A stretch of 35,023 nt of DNA. It comes from Acidimicrobiaceae bacterium. Lineage in GTDB: Bacteria; Actinomycetota; Acidimicrobiia; Acidimicrobiales; RAAP-2. The notes below the pieces were generated by a model. That model made no database searches and was not told the DNA's origin. It saw only the letters and a program-made list of their open reading frames with translations. Location of the stretch: positions 1-35,023 of the forward strand of contig CANGPX010000010.1 in assembly GCA_947456095.1 (NCBI GenBank), read 5' to 3'. A program made the position numbers and the translations under genes. Positions 1 to 6,106 of this stretch are shown piece after piece (within the stretch, counting starts at the first letter, position 1; each line of letters opens with the position of its first letter).

Positions 1-159
1 GGCATCACGGGTATGCGAGTTGGTGGTCGCCGGGCTATCACTATTCCTTCTGACCTTGGCTACGGAGCAACCGGCCAACCTCCTGCAATTGCGCCCAATG
101 AGCCGTTGTTTTTCATTGTTGACTTGGTTGCGGTCGACAACGGCACAACTTCTCCATAA
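1..159 (+). CDS. FKBP-type peptidyl-prolyl isomerase, C-terminal fragment (5' end outside window)
   Basis: The window opens in frame with the end of an FKBP isomerase, which catalyses cis-trans isomerisation of prolyl bonds in folding proteins. The visible 52 residues contain the family's C-terminal core: GMRVGGRR, IPSDLGYGATG, and the final strand LFFIVDLVAV. A second, complete FKBP gene at 12531-12899 has the matching segment GMKVGGQRRLEIPAHLGYG, which supports the assignment. Because the start lies upstream of the window, a signal peptide or extra domain cannot be judged. clpS follows 79 bases downstream on the same strand. Confidence 0.9.
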   Translation, partial: GITGMRVGGRRAITIPSDLGYGATGQPPAIAPNEPLFFIVDLVAVDNGTTSP

Positions 160-238
160 AAGGCCTTCCCATGCAGTGGCTCGCTAGGTAGCATTGGGCG
201 CTGCGACGCAATGGCGTTGCGGAGTTCTTGGAGCTCTT

Positions 239-529
239 ATGACCACCCCGCTTGAGACGTTCCCCGAGGGCAGCACCCTCACCGCTGTCGCACTCGATCT
301 GCCCTTTGATGTCGTGGTGTGGGACGACCCGGTGACCTTGATGAGCGTGGTCACCCGAATATTGATGAAAGTCTTTGGCTACCAGAAGCAAAAGGCGTAT
401 CGCCTCATGATGATCATCCATGAAGAAGGTCGAGCAGTCGTGTGGACCGGTGAACTCAATCGAGCTGAGGCCTACTGTGTTCGACTTCATGCGTCAGGTC
501 TCCTCGCCTCGGTGGAGCCATCAGCATGA
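239..529 (+). CDS. clpS: ClpS, adaptor for the Clp protease
   Basis: ClpS delivers N-degron substrates to the ClpA/ClpC-ClpP protease in the cytoplasm. The protein is 96 residues from the chosen ATG, the usual size. The family core is visible: VVVWDDPVTLMSVVTRIL near residues 25-42, a K-A-rich helix (QKQKAYRLMMIIHEEG), and the ending VRLHASGLLASVEPS. The ORF track starts 45 bases earlier, but the ATG at 239 is preceded by GGAG at a good distance and gives the normal N-terminus. The stop overlaps the start of the DUF2017 gene by four bases (ATGA), which implies translational coupling. This clpS-DUF2017 pair is typical of Actinobacteria. Confidence 0.93.
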   Translation: MTTPLETFPEGSTLTAVALDLPFDVVVWDDPVTLMSVVTRILMKVFGYQKQKAYRLMMIIHEEGRAVVWTGELNRAEAYCVRLHASGLLASVEPSA

Positions 530-975
530 GCGCCCCTTTCACTCGCACCGAAACTGGCATTGCCCTCGATCTTGAACGAGACACCCGTCGCTTTATTGCT
601 GGACTTGCTTCATCAGTGCTGCTTGGGAGCCGTGACGGCACTCACCCCTTCGCCAGCCGTCTTGCTCCCCCGATTACGGTGACGAAAGATCAAGATGACC
701 CGTTCTTGGTGCTTGCTCGTCTTGACGTGATTGCAACCGCCGCCCAAGTCGTTGAAGAAACCGCTTTTTTGCCCTCACTGACCTTTGAGCAAGCAGAATC
801 ATGGTTTGACACGATCCAGGTAGGAAGTCAGGCCTTGGCTGGATCTCTCCACGTCACGATTCCCCAAGATCTTGACCGGCTTGACCCTGATGATCGAACC
901 CGACTCCAGATTTCGCAATGGCTCTTAGAGCTTCTCTGTGAGGTACTCGACGAGCCAGAAGTCACCGAGGAATAA
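526..975 (+). CDS. DUF2017 family protein
   Basis: A 149-residue cytoplasmic protein with no predicted membrane segment. It matches the DUF2017 family by size, by its helical acidic C-terminal half (LQISQWLLELLCEVLDEPE) and by position directly after clpS, where this family normally sits in Actinobacteria. The function is unknown; the conserved coupling suggests a link to Clp-dependent proteolysis, which is inference. The start ATG overlaps the clpS stop by four bases. The gene converges on a small minus-strand ORF whose stop lies three bases beyond its own. Confidence 0.85.
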   Translation: MSAPFTRTETGIALDLERDTRRFIAGLASSVLLGSRDGTHPFASRLAPPITVTKDQDDPFLVLARLDVIATAAQVVEETAFLPSLTFEQAESWFDTIQVGSQALAGSLHVTIPQDLDRLDPDDRTRLQISQWLLELLCEVLDEPEVTEE

Positions 976-978
976 GAC

Positions 979-1203
979 TCACTTCTCGAAGGTATCTGGC
1001 GGGAGCCCGGGGCCATTGACGAGAAATGCCATGCGCGGCCGCTCCCATTCACGGTGGAGTTCTGCTGCAACAATGAGTGCTTCATCTGCGTCAAAGGCCG
1101 TGACGTCGACCCGACGAACACGACCACGATGGGGATTGCCCCAAATCACCGCCCACGTCCATGGTCCACTGTTTGCTGTTGCTGACACGTTTCCACCTTG
1201 CAT
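979..1203 (-). CDS. Small conserved-looking hypothetical protein (74 aa)
   Basis: I do not recognise this family. The ORF encodes a 74-residue soluble protein that begins MQGGNVSATANSGPWTWAV and ends GLPPDTFEK. A WAVIWG strand followed by RRVDVTAFDADEALIVAAEL looks like a compact alpha/beta fold, with strand, loop, helix and a tryptophan-rich tail. Support for coding is the clean placement between DUF2017 (three bases from its stop) and the divergent peptidase gene, and the protein-like composition compared with the other frames. No strong ribosome binding site precedes the ATG, so the start is uncertain. Confidence 0.55.
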   Translation of the reverse strand: MQGGNVSATANSGPWTWAVIWGNPHRGRVRRVDVTAFDADEALIVAAELHREWERPRMAFLVNGPGLPPDTFEK

Positions 1204-1241
1204 CTCGCACGTGATCGTGATGTGAACCGTAGTCTTGGAGC

Positions 1242-2732
1242 GTGATGAATTCGAACGAACACGCGAATGACCAGGTGGACGTCCCCGACGTCTCAGCGGA
1301 AAACCCCATCAGTGAAAAATGGGTCTTCGTTGGAGCCCACCGCCCGCCAGTCCCTCGCGCCCTTGTTGATTACATGACCAGTCAATGGGAGCAAATCACC
1401 ATCGATACTGGCGTCCATCAAGCGGCAGCTCACTGCGCTCGGCGCAGGGCTCGGCTCAGCGAAGCCCTTGAGGGCCGAACCCTTGTTGTGCCAACGGGAA
1501 GCTTCAAAGTTCGCTCAAACGATACCGATTTCCGATTTCGTCCAGGAAGTGACTTTTTCTGGCTGACGTCAAGCCACGAGCCAGATGGCGTCCTCATTGT
1601 TCAACCAAACGGGCAGGCAACCCTTTACATTGAACTTGGTGGCGACCCTTCGACCCATCGGTTCTTTACTGATTCGCAGTATGGCGAACTGTGGACGGGC
1701 CGACGACCAACACTTGACGAGACACAGCAGCACCTCTCGCTGTCGACTCGCCCACGCAGCGAACTCGCCGACGTTCTGAAAAGCCTCAGCGGCCAAGTGG
1801 CGGTCCTGCGTGGATACGACCGCCTCGTTGACCAGACCATTGGCAAAAACGATGACGACGAGGCACTCGCCAATACCCTGGCGCATCTTCGCTTGACCAA
1901 AGATGACTATGAGATTGCCCGACTTCAAGAAGCAGTCGACGCAACGGTGCTCGGGTTTGAAGATGTTGTGCGTTCACTGCCGAGTGCGATTGGCCGTGGC
2001 GAGCGAGTCATTGAAGGCATCTTTAATCTGCGCGCTCGAGTTGAAGGCAACGATGTTGGCTACTCAACCATTGCCGCTTCTGGGAGTCACGCAACGGTGT
2101 TGCACTGGACGAAGAACGATGGCGCGGTCATCCCCGGTGAACTCTTGCTCTTAGACGCTGGAGTTGAATGTCACGATCTCTACACCGCTGACGTCACGAG
2201 AACCCTTCCAATTAGCGGGGCCTTTACCGACGCACAGCGCACGCTGTACAACCTTGTCCTGAAAGCCCAAGAGGCGGGCATCGCAGCAGTGAAGCCCGGA
2301 GCGAAGTTCATGGATGCTCATGAAGCGGCAATGGCGGTCTTGGCACAGGGCCTGGTTGAACTTGGGATTCTTTCCAATGACGAAGATGGAGCCTTGCCCC
2401 TCGCACAACTCCACCGGCGCTACACCTTGCATGGCACGAGTCACATGCTCGGCATTGACGTGCACGACTGTGCAGCAGCCCGAAACGAGCGCTACCTAGG
2501 CGAATTAGAACCCGGTTACGTGCTCACGGTCGAACCTGGCCTCTACTTCCAAGCCAATGACCTGACCGTTCCTCAGCACTTCCGCGGCATCGGCATTCGC
2601 ATTGAAGACGACGTCTTGGTCACAAAAGACGGCAATGTCGTGCTCTCGGCAGCACTACCACGTGACCCAGAGGCCATTGAGTCGTGGATGGCGAACATCT
2701 GGGCGGCCAGCAACCTCGATCTCCACCTGTAG
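1242..2732 (+). CDS. pepP: Xaa-Pro aminopeptidase (M24B family)
   Basis: This metallopeptidase removes an N-terminal residue preceding proline. An N-terminal creatinase/AMP_N-type domain spans about residues 50-200 (SDFFWLTSSHEPDGVLIV). The pita-bread catalytic domain follows from about residue 225. The metal ligands are visible in order: LLLDAGVECHDLYTADVTR (two Asp), HGTSHMLGIDVHD (His), TVEPGLYF (Glu) and GIRIEDDVLV (Glu). The length of 496 residues fits bacterial PepP-type enzymes, with a roughly 40-residue N-terminal extension. The ORF opens GTG-ATG; GGAG at 1237-1240 suits the ATG at 1245 better than the GTG at 1242. A weak hairpin follows the stop. Confidence 0.92.
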   Translation: MMNSNEHANDQVDVPDVSAENPISEKWVFVGAHRPPVPRALVDYMTSQWEQITIDTGVHQAAAHCARRRARLSEALEGRTLVVPTGSFKVRSNDTDFRFRPGSDFFWLTSSHEPDGVLIVQPNGQATLYIELGGDPSTHRFFTDSQYGELWTGRRPTLDETQQHLSLSTRPRSELADVLKSLSGQVAVLRGYDRLVDQTIGKNDDDEALANTLAHLRLTKDDYEIARLQEAVDATVLGFEDVVRSLPSAIGRGERVIEGIFNLRARVEGNDVGYSTIAASGSHATVLHWTKNDGAVIPGELLLLDAGVECHDLYTADVTRTLPISGAFTDAQRTLYNLVLKAQEAGIAAVKPGAKFMDAHEAAMAVLAQGLVELGILSNDEDGALPLAQLHRRYTLHGTSHMLGIDVHDCAAARNERYLGELEPGYVLTVEPGLYFQANDLTVPQHFRGIGIRIEDDVLVTKDGNVVLSAALPRDPEAIESWMANIWAASNLDLHL

Positions 2733-2740
2733 CGCTGCTT

Positions 2741-2762
2741 TGACTGACGGCCACGTCAGTTG
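2741..2762 (+). terminator. Weak hairpin terminator after the aminopeptidase gene
   Basis: ACTGACG-GCCA-CGTCAGT gives a 7-bp perfect stem, extendable by two G-U pairs, followed by a short T-rich run (TTGTTTG). It lies between the convergent aminopeptidase and P450 genes, where a terminator is expected. The T tract is poor, so termination may be partial. Confidence 0.5.
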
Positions 2763-2780
2763 TTTGAAAAAGCGACCTCG

Positions 2781-3998
2781 TTAGCTGCGTTCCAAAATGC
2801 GAATGGGCAGTGTGCGTGGTCCGCGAACCTGGCCCTGTGAGAACGTCACACCATCGTCATCTGCAATCTCGAACTTCGGGAATGCAGCAATGAACTCTTC
2901 AAGTGCGGTTTGCATCTCGAGGCGAGCAAGGTTTGATCCCAAGCATCGGTGAATGCCAAGACCAAAGGCAGCGTGACGGTTCTGCTCTCGGTCAATGATC
3001 ACTTCGTCAGCCCGGTCAAAGAACTTCGGGTCACGGTTGGCCGCTGGGAAGCCCAGCAAAATCCAGTCGTCTTGCTTCATTGGGCAACCCTTGAATTCGA
3101 AATCCTCCTTCACGAGGCGAGCCATCGTGACCGGGGCATAGGCCCGCAAGAATTCTTCAATGGCGCTGGCAATAAGGCTTGGGTCTTCGACCAAGCGAGC
3201 AAGGTCTTCTGGGTTCTTGGCCAAGTGCCAGATGGAGGATCCAATTGCCGACCAGGTTGTGTCGATTCCAGCGACAACGAGCAGGATCATGCTGCCAAAG
3301 ATGTGAGCATCTTCAAGCTTGTTGCCCATGATTTCAGCTTCGAGCAAGAACGAAGTCAGGTCGTCATTTGGGTTTGCCTGGTGTTCTTCCAGGACCCGGA
3401 TGAAGTATGCCTCAACCGGCTGGAACGCCTCGATCCGCTGCTCTTGCGGGAGATCGACACCTTCCAAGATGATGTGGACAAAACTCCGAAACAGGTCGCC
3501 ATCTTCTTGTGGGAGCCCAAGCATCTTGGCAATGAGTCCAACGGGGATGTGCTGTGCGTAATCAACGGCTGCGTCGATGACCTCACGGTCGGCCATTTCG
3601 GCAATGAGACGACGGCACAGTTCTCGACTGAAGCTCTCGAGGGCATTGATTTTCTTTGGAGCAAAGGCCGGAAGCATGAGCCGACGAGCAATGGCGTGGA
3701 ACGGTGGGTCAGACGAGATTGGTGGGGCAACACCAATTGGTGCTGGTGGTGCATCTTCACCAGGACGCCCCGAACCAACAACGACGGTGCGCGAGGTGAA
3801 GTGCTCTGTGTCATTGGCAATCGCCGACACATCTTCGTGAAGTACGGGAACCCACATGCCGCCGTAGCGGTTCGAATGCGCAATTGGGCAGCGTTCGCGC
3901 AGGTCCTCCATGATTGGGTAGGGGTCAGCCACCCACTGAGGGTCGGTGTGGTCAAAATCAGTTGCGAAGTCGGCAACGGGAAGTTTTTCCATGGTCAT
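2781..3998 (-). CDS. Cytochrome P450 monooxygenase
   Basis: A 405-residue soluble bacterial P450 that inserts one oxygen atom of O2 into an organic substrate using electrons from a ferredoxin. The I-helix oxygen-activation motif AGIDTT lies near residue 243. The K-helix ExxR is EEFLR, and the haem-binding loop is FGLGIHRCLG near residue 350 with the cysteine thiolate. There is no membrane anchor, so it is a class I system. The start overlaps the upstream ferredoxin stop by four bases, so the two are co-translated and the ferredoxin is the likely redox partner. The ATG at 3998 (MTMEKL) could be replaced by the second ATG two codons later. The substrate is not evident; the lipid-oxidation genes nearby make a lipid or steroid plausible, but that is inference. 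Confidence 0.95.
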   Translation of the reverse strand: MTMEKLPVADFATDFDHTDPQWVADPYPIMEDLRERCPIAHSNRYGGMWVPVLHEDVSAIANDTEHFTSRTVVVGSGRPGEDAPPAPIGVAPPISSDPPFHAIARRLMLPAFAPKKINALESFSRELCRRLIAEMADREVIDAAVDYAQHIPVGLIAKMLGLPQEDGDLFRSFVHIILEGVDLPQEQRIEAFQPVEAYFIRVLEEHQANPNDDLTSFLLEAEIMGNKLEDAHIFGSMILLVVAGIDTTWSAIGSSIWHLAKNPEDLARLVEDPSLIASAIEEFLRAYAPVTMARLVKEDFEFKGCPMKQDDWILLGFPAANRDPKFFDRADEVIIDREQNRHAAFGLGIHRCLGSNLARLEMQTALEEFIAAFPKFEIADDDGVTFSQGQVRGPRTLPIRILERS

Positions 3999-4189
3999 GC
4001 CACAACCTCGATTGCGTACTCAGGGCAGTTGTTGGCCGCCAACGTGGCCTGCACGATTTGGTCGGCGTCAAGTTCACCAGTGACGAGCACTACGGCGTTG
4101 CCAAGGTCATCGCTGTCAAACAACTCAGGTGCAAGTGAGTAGCACCGCCCATGGCCTTGACACTTCTCTAGGTCCAATTTGATCTTCAC
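3995..4189 (-). CDS. Single-cluster [3Fe-4S]-type ferredoxin, P450 partner
   Basis: A 64-residue ferredoxin, the normal size for P450-linked actinobacterial ferredoxins. The cluster motif is CQGHGRC plus a distal NCPEYA. Histidine sits where a fourth ligand cysteine would be, a pattern known for [3Fe-4S] ferredoxins that serve P450s. I chose the GTG at 4189 (VKIKLDLEKC) because GAGGGCGTAAC precedes it and it gives the family N-terminus. The track's 76-residue version adds an arginine-rich leader with no support. It is the first gene of a two-gene operon with the P450. A long inverted repeat lies just upstream and may be an operator. Confidence 0.9.
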   Translation of the reverse strand: MKIKLDLEKCQGHGRCYSLAPELFDSDDLGNAVVLVTGELDADQIVQATLAANNCPEYAIEVVA

Positions 4190-4205
4190 GTTACGCCCTC
4201 GCTTG

Positions 4206-4236
4206 AGTGAGACTCTTAGACACATCTTGTCTCACT
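4206..4236. promoter_or_regulatory. Inverted repeat upstream of the ferredoxin-P450 operon (possible operator)
   Basis: AGTGAGAC and GTCTCACT form perfect 8-bp arms separated by 15 bases, ending 17 bases upstream of the ferredoxin GTG. The spacer itself contains a shorter TAGACA...TGTCT-like symmetry. The position and size fit a dimeric repressor site such as those used by TetR-family regulators, but no regulator gene is present in the window. It could also form a leader hairpin. Confidence 0.4.
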
Positions 4237-4260
4237 TCATCACCGGTGGCAAGTCATTGC

Positions 4261-4695
4261 TCAACGAACGTAAATCATGCCCTTAGAGACGGTGACCTTG
4301 AACGCAGGAAGTGGCAACTGCGCAACACCACTGACCACCGCACCGGTGGCTGAAAAGACCGAACCGTGGCAAGGGCAGAGGAACTGCTTGGACTTCTTCG
4401 CATATGACACAGGGCATCCTTGGTGCGTGCAGGCTGATGAATATGCCTTGAACACACCCTTGCTTGGCTGCAAAACAATGCCACCGACCGGCGTCGAGAT
4501 GCCCTTTGAAGGCATTGGGGCAGAAAAGGTTGCTGACCCGCCAACCGGCACGGTCGTGGTCTTGCCAATTGCTTTGCCAAGCGAACTCGTGTGACCAAGC
4601 AGCTGGCGATCACGAATCAAGGGAGCAATCACTGCACCACCAAAGAGCGCAGTCATGCCAGATCCAAGTTGCGAAAGGAATTTTCGTCGTTGCAT
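4261..4695 (-). CDS. Tat-exported Rieske [2Fe-2S] protein
   Basis: A 144-residue protein with an N-terminal twin-arginine-type signal (QRRKFLSQLGSG followed by a hydrophobic stretch) and a C-terminal Rieske domain. Both cluster loops are intact: CTHQGC (Cys, His) near residue 89 and CPCHGS (Cys, His) near residue 108. The Tat signal means the cluster would be inserted in the cytoplasm before export. It may stay membrane-anchored, since an obvious cleavage site is not clear. Such small Rieske proteins act in electron transfer. It lies on the same strand 72 bases upstream of the ferredoxin gene, but the inverted repeat between them suggests separate regulation. Confidence 0.9.
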   Translation of the reverse strand: MQRRKFLSQLGSGMTALFGGAVIAPLIRDRQLLGHTSSLGKAIGKTTTVPVGGSATFSAPMPSKGISTPVGGIVLQPSKGVFKAYSSACTHQGCPVSYAKKSKQFLCPCHGSVFSATGAVVSGVAQLPLPAFKVTVSKGMIYVR

Positions 4696-4765
4696 GCCTC
4701 AATCCTACCGATGAAAGAGTCCCTCACTTCGGCACGAGTGACCCTTTGGTGCGCTACCGTTCGCT

Positions 4766-4783
4766 TGCGCTCGCGTGAGCGCA
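4766..4783 (+). promoter_or_regulatory. Small hairpin in the leader of the DinB-SDR pair
   Basis: TGCGCTC-GCGT-GAGCGCA forms a perfect 7-bp stem with a 4-base loop, ending about five bases before the GAGGAGGA ribosome binding site of the gene at 4800. It could be an operator or a leader hairpin that modulates initiation. No companion regulator is visible. Confidence 0.3.
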
Positions 4784-4799
4784 CGTTGAGGAGGACTCC

Positions 4800-5369
4800 A
4801 TGGGCGACGACCTACTACTTGATTCACTACGACGTCGGATGCGAGCGATGCACTCGCTCTACGAAGACGCGACCGCAACCATGGATCTCTCCCATGTCAA
4901 TCACTTTGAGCGCGAAGGGGTGCTGCCCATTGCCTTCAGCCTCTTCCACTACATCAACATGGAAGACAGCTCGTATTTTCTCATTACCGGCGAGTTGCCA
5001 ATTTTTAATGACGAGTGGGCGCAACGGATTGACCCAACCATTCCTGACCACGGCAAGCACAAGACCGTTGACGAGATGATCCACCAGCGCATTGGCAATC
5101 TCGAGGAATTCATTGCCTACATGGGAACCGTCTTTGCTCGAACAGAAACTTGGCTGCAGGGTCTCGTGCGAAGCGACCTCGACCGAGTGGTCATTGCTCG
5201 CCCACTGCCCCCGCAGGTGGCGTCGACGTACAGCGCTCGAGTTGCTGGCGAAGCCGGCATCACCGTCCTCGACGCGACCGAATGTTGGATGTATCAACAT
5301 GGGCTGCGCCACATGGGTGAAATCGAACTCGGTCGTGGACTCGTTGGCCTGCAAGGGATGACCTCATGA
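4800..5369 (+). CDS. DinB-superfamily protein
   Basis: A 189-residue helical protein of the DinB/YfiT superfamily. Family members bind a metal through spaced histidines and often act as thiol-dependent transferases. The candidate metal-site histidines are in SLFHYINMED (about residue 49) and WMYQHGLRHMGEIE (about residues 165-169), the usual pattern of one histidine in the first half and an HxxxH-like pair in the last helix. A strong GAGGAGGA sequence sits seven bases before the ATG. The stop overlaps the next gene by four bases, so both are expressed together. The substrate is unknown. A mycothiol-dependent activity is possible in an actinobacterium, but this is inference. Confidence 0.75.
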   Translation: MGDDLLLDSLRRRMRAMHSLYEDATATMDLSHVNHFEREGVLPIAFSLFHYINMEDSSYFLITGELPIFNDEWAQRIDPTIPDHGKHKTVDEMIHQRIGNLEEFIAYMGTVFARTETWLQGLVRSDLDRVVIARPLPPQVASTYSARVAGEAGITVLDATECWMYQHGLRHMGEIELGRGLVGLQGMTS

Positions 5370-6106
5370 CCAGTGAACGTCCGGTTGCCATTGTCGCCAA
5401 TGGCTCGTTCTACGTTGGCCCCGCCCTTGCTCGCCAACTTGCTGTGCGTGGTTATGACCTCGTCATTGGCAGCCCAAAACCTCAACTTGTCTCAGAACTT
5501 GAACAACTCGGCGCAGCTGTTGAACCAGTCGACGGCATCTTCACCTTGGAAGAAGAAGCTGCCTCCGAGCGCCTCGTTGACGCAGCAATGAGCCGCTTTG
5601 GTCGCCTTGATTCGGCCTGTGCCTTCAGTGGCCTCATTGTCACGGGGCGCTTCATGAAATCAACCGAGGCCGACCTCGAAAAGGTTGTGGCAGGGTGCCT
5701 CACGACGCCCTACCGGTTCTTACAGGCAGTGCTCGCCCCCATGATTGAAGCCAAGTCGGGACAGATTTTGATCTTGACTTCAGCTGCTGGAACGCGACCG
5801 ACTCCTGGTGCGCCGCTGTATTCGGCCGTTCGCGCCGGTGCCAGCATGCTCGTGCGCAACGTCGCTGACGAAATGGCACACCTTGGGATTCAAGTGAATG
5901 CGCTTGGGACCAACTTCATGGATTTCCCAGAATTTTTGCGAGCCAACCGCATCACCGATGCAGAAAGTCGCGCCAAGGTGGAAGCACAAACCCCTATGAA
6001 ACGCCTCGGCACCATGGAAGAGTGTGCGGCGATGTGCGCGGCGTTCTTAGATGGCTCAAGTCGCTTTCAAACTGGCCAGTTCTTGTCCTACACCGGCGGC
6101 TGGTAG
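5366..6106 (+). CDS. SDR-fold protein with halohydrin-dehalogenase-like active site
   Basis: A 246-residue Rossmann-fold protein of the short-chain dehydrogenase superfamily with two departures from normal SDRs. The cofactor motif TGxxxGxG is replaced by VANGSFYVGPAL, and the catalytic YxxxK is YSAVR. The triad is Ser139-Tyr152-Arg156, spaced S-x12-Y-x3-R exactly as in halohydrin dehalogenases, which release halide from vicinal halohydrins to form epoxides without NAD(P)H. The region replacing the nucleotide loop reads A-x4-Y-x-G, against the family's T-x4-F/Y-x-G. The segment GTNFMDFPEF matches the halide-binding loop (GPNYL in HheC, from memory). The NNAG motif is absent. The threonine-to-alanine change is the one mismatch, so another cofactor-independent SDR activity is possible. 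It is coupled to the DinB gene by a four-base overlap. Confidence 0.7.
   Translation: MTSERPVAIVANGSFYVGPALARQLAVRGYDLVIGSPKPQLVSELEQLGAAVEPVDGIFTLEEEAASERLVDAAMSRFGRLDSACAFSGLIVTGRFMKSTEADLEKVVAGCLTTPYRFLQAVLAPMIEAKSGQILILTSAAGTRPTPGAPLYSAVRAGASMLVRNVADEMAHLGIQVNALGTNFMDFPEFLRANRITDAESRAKVEAQTPMKRLGTMEECAAMCAAFLDGSSRFQTGQFLSYTGGW

Noticed and set aside
2949-4142. 397-residue plus-strand ORF opposite the P450 and ferredoxin
   Set aside because: It is the antisense shadow of two well-recognised genes; its composition (Trp/Cys-rich, no domains) is not protein-like.
3995-4225. Upstream 12-residue extension of the ferredoxin (MCLRVSLKRGRN)
   Set aside because: It overlaps the palindrome and lacks a ribosome binding site; the GTG at 4189 gives the normal family length.
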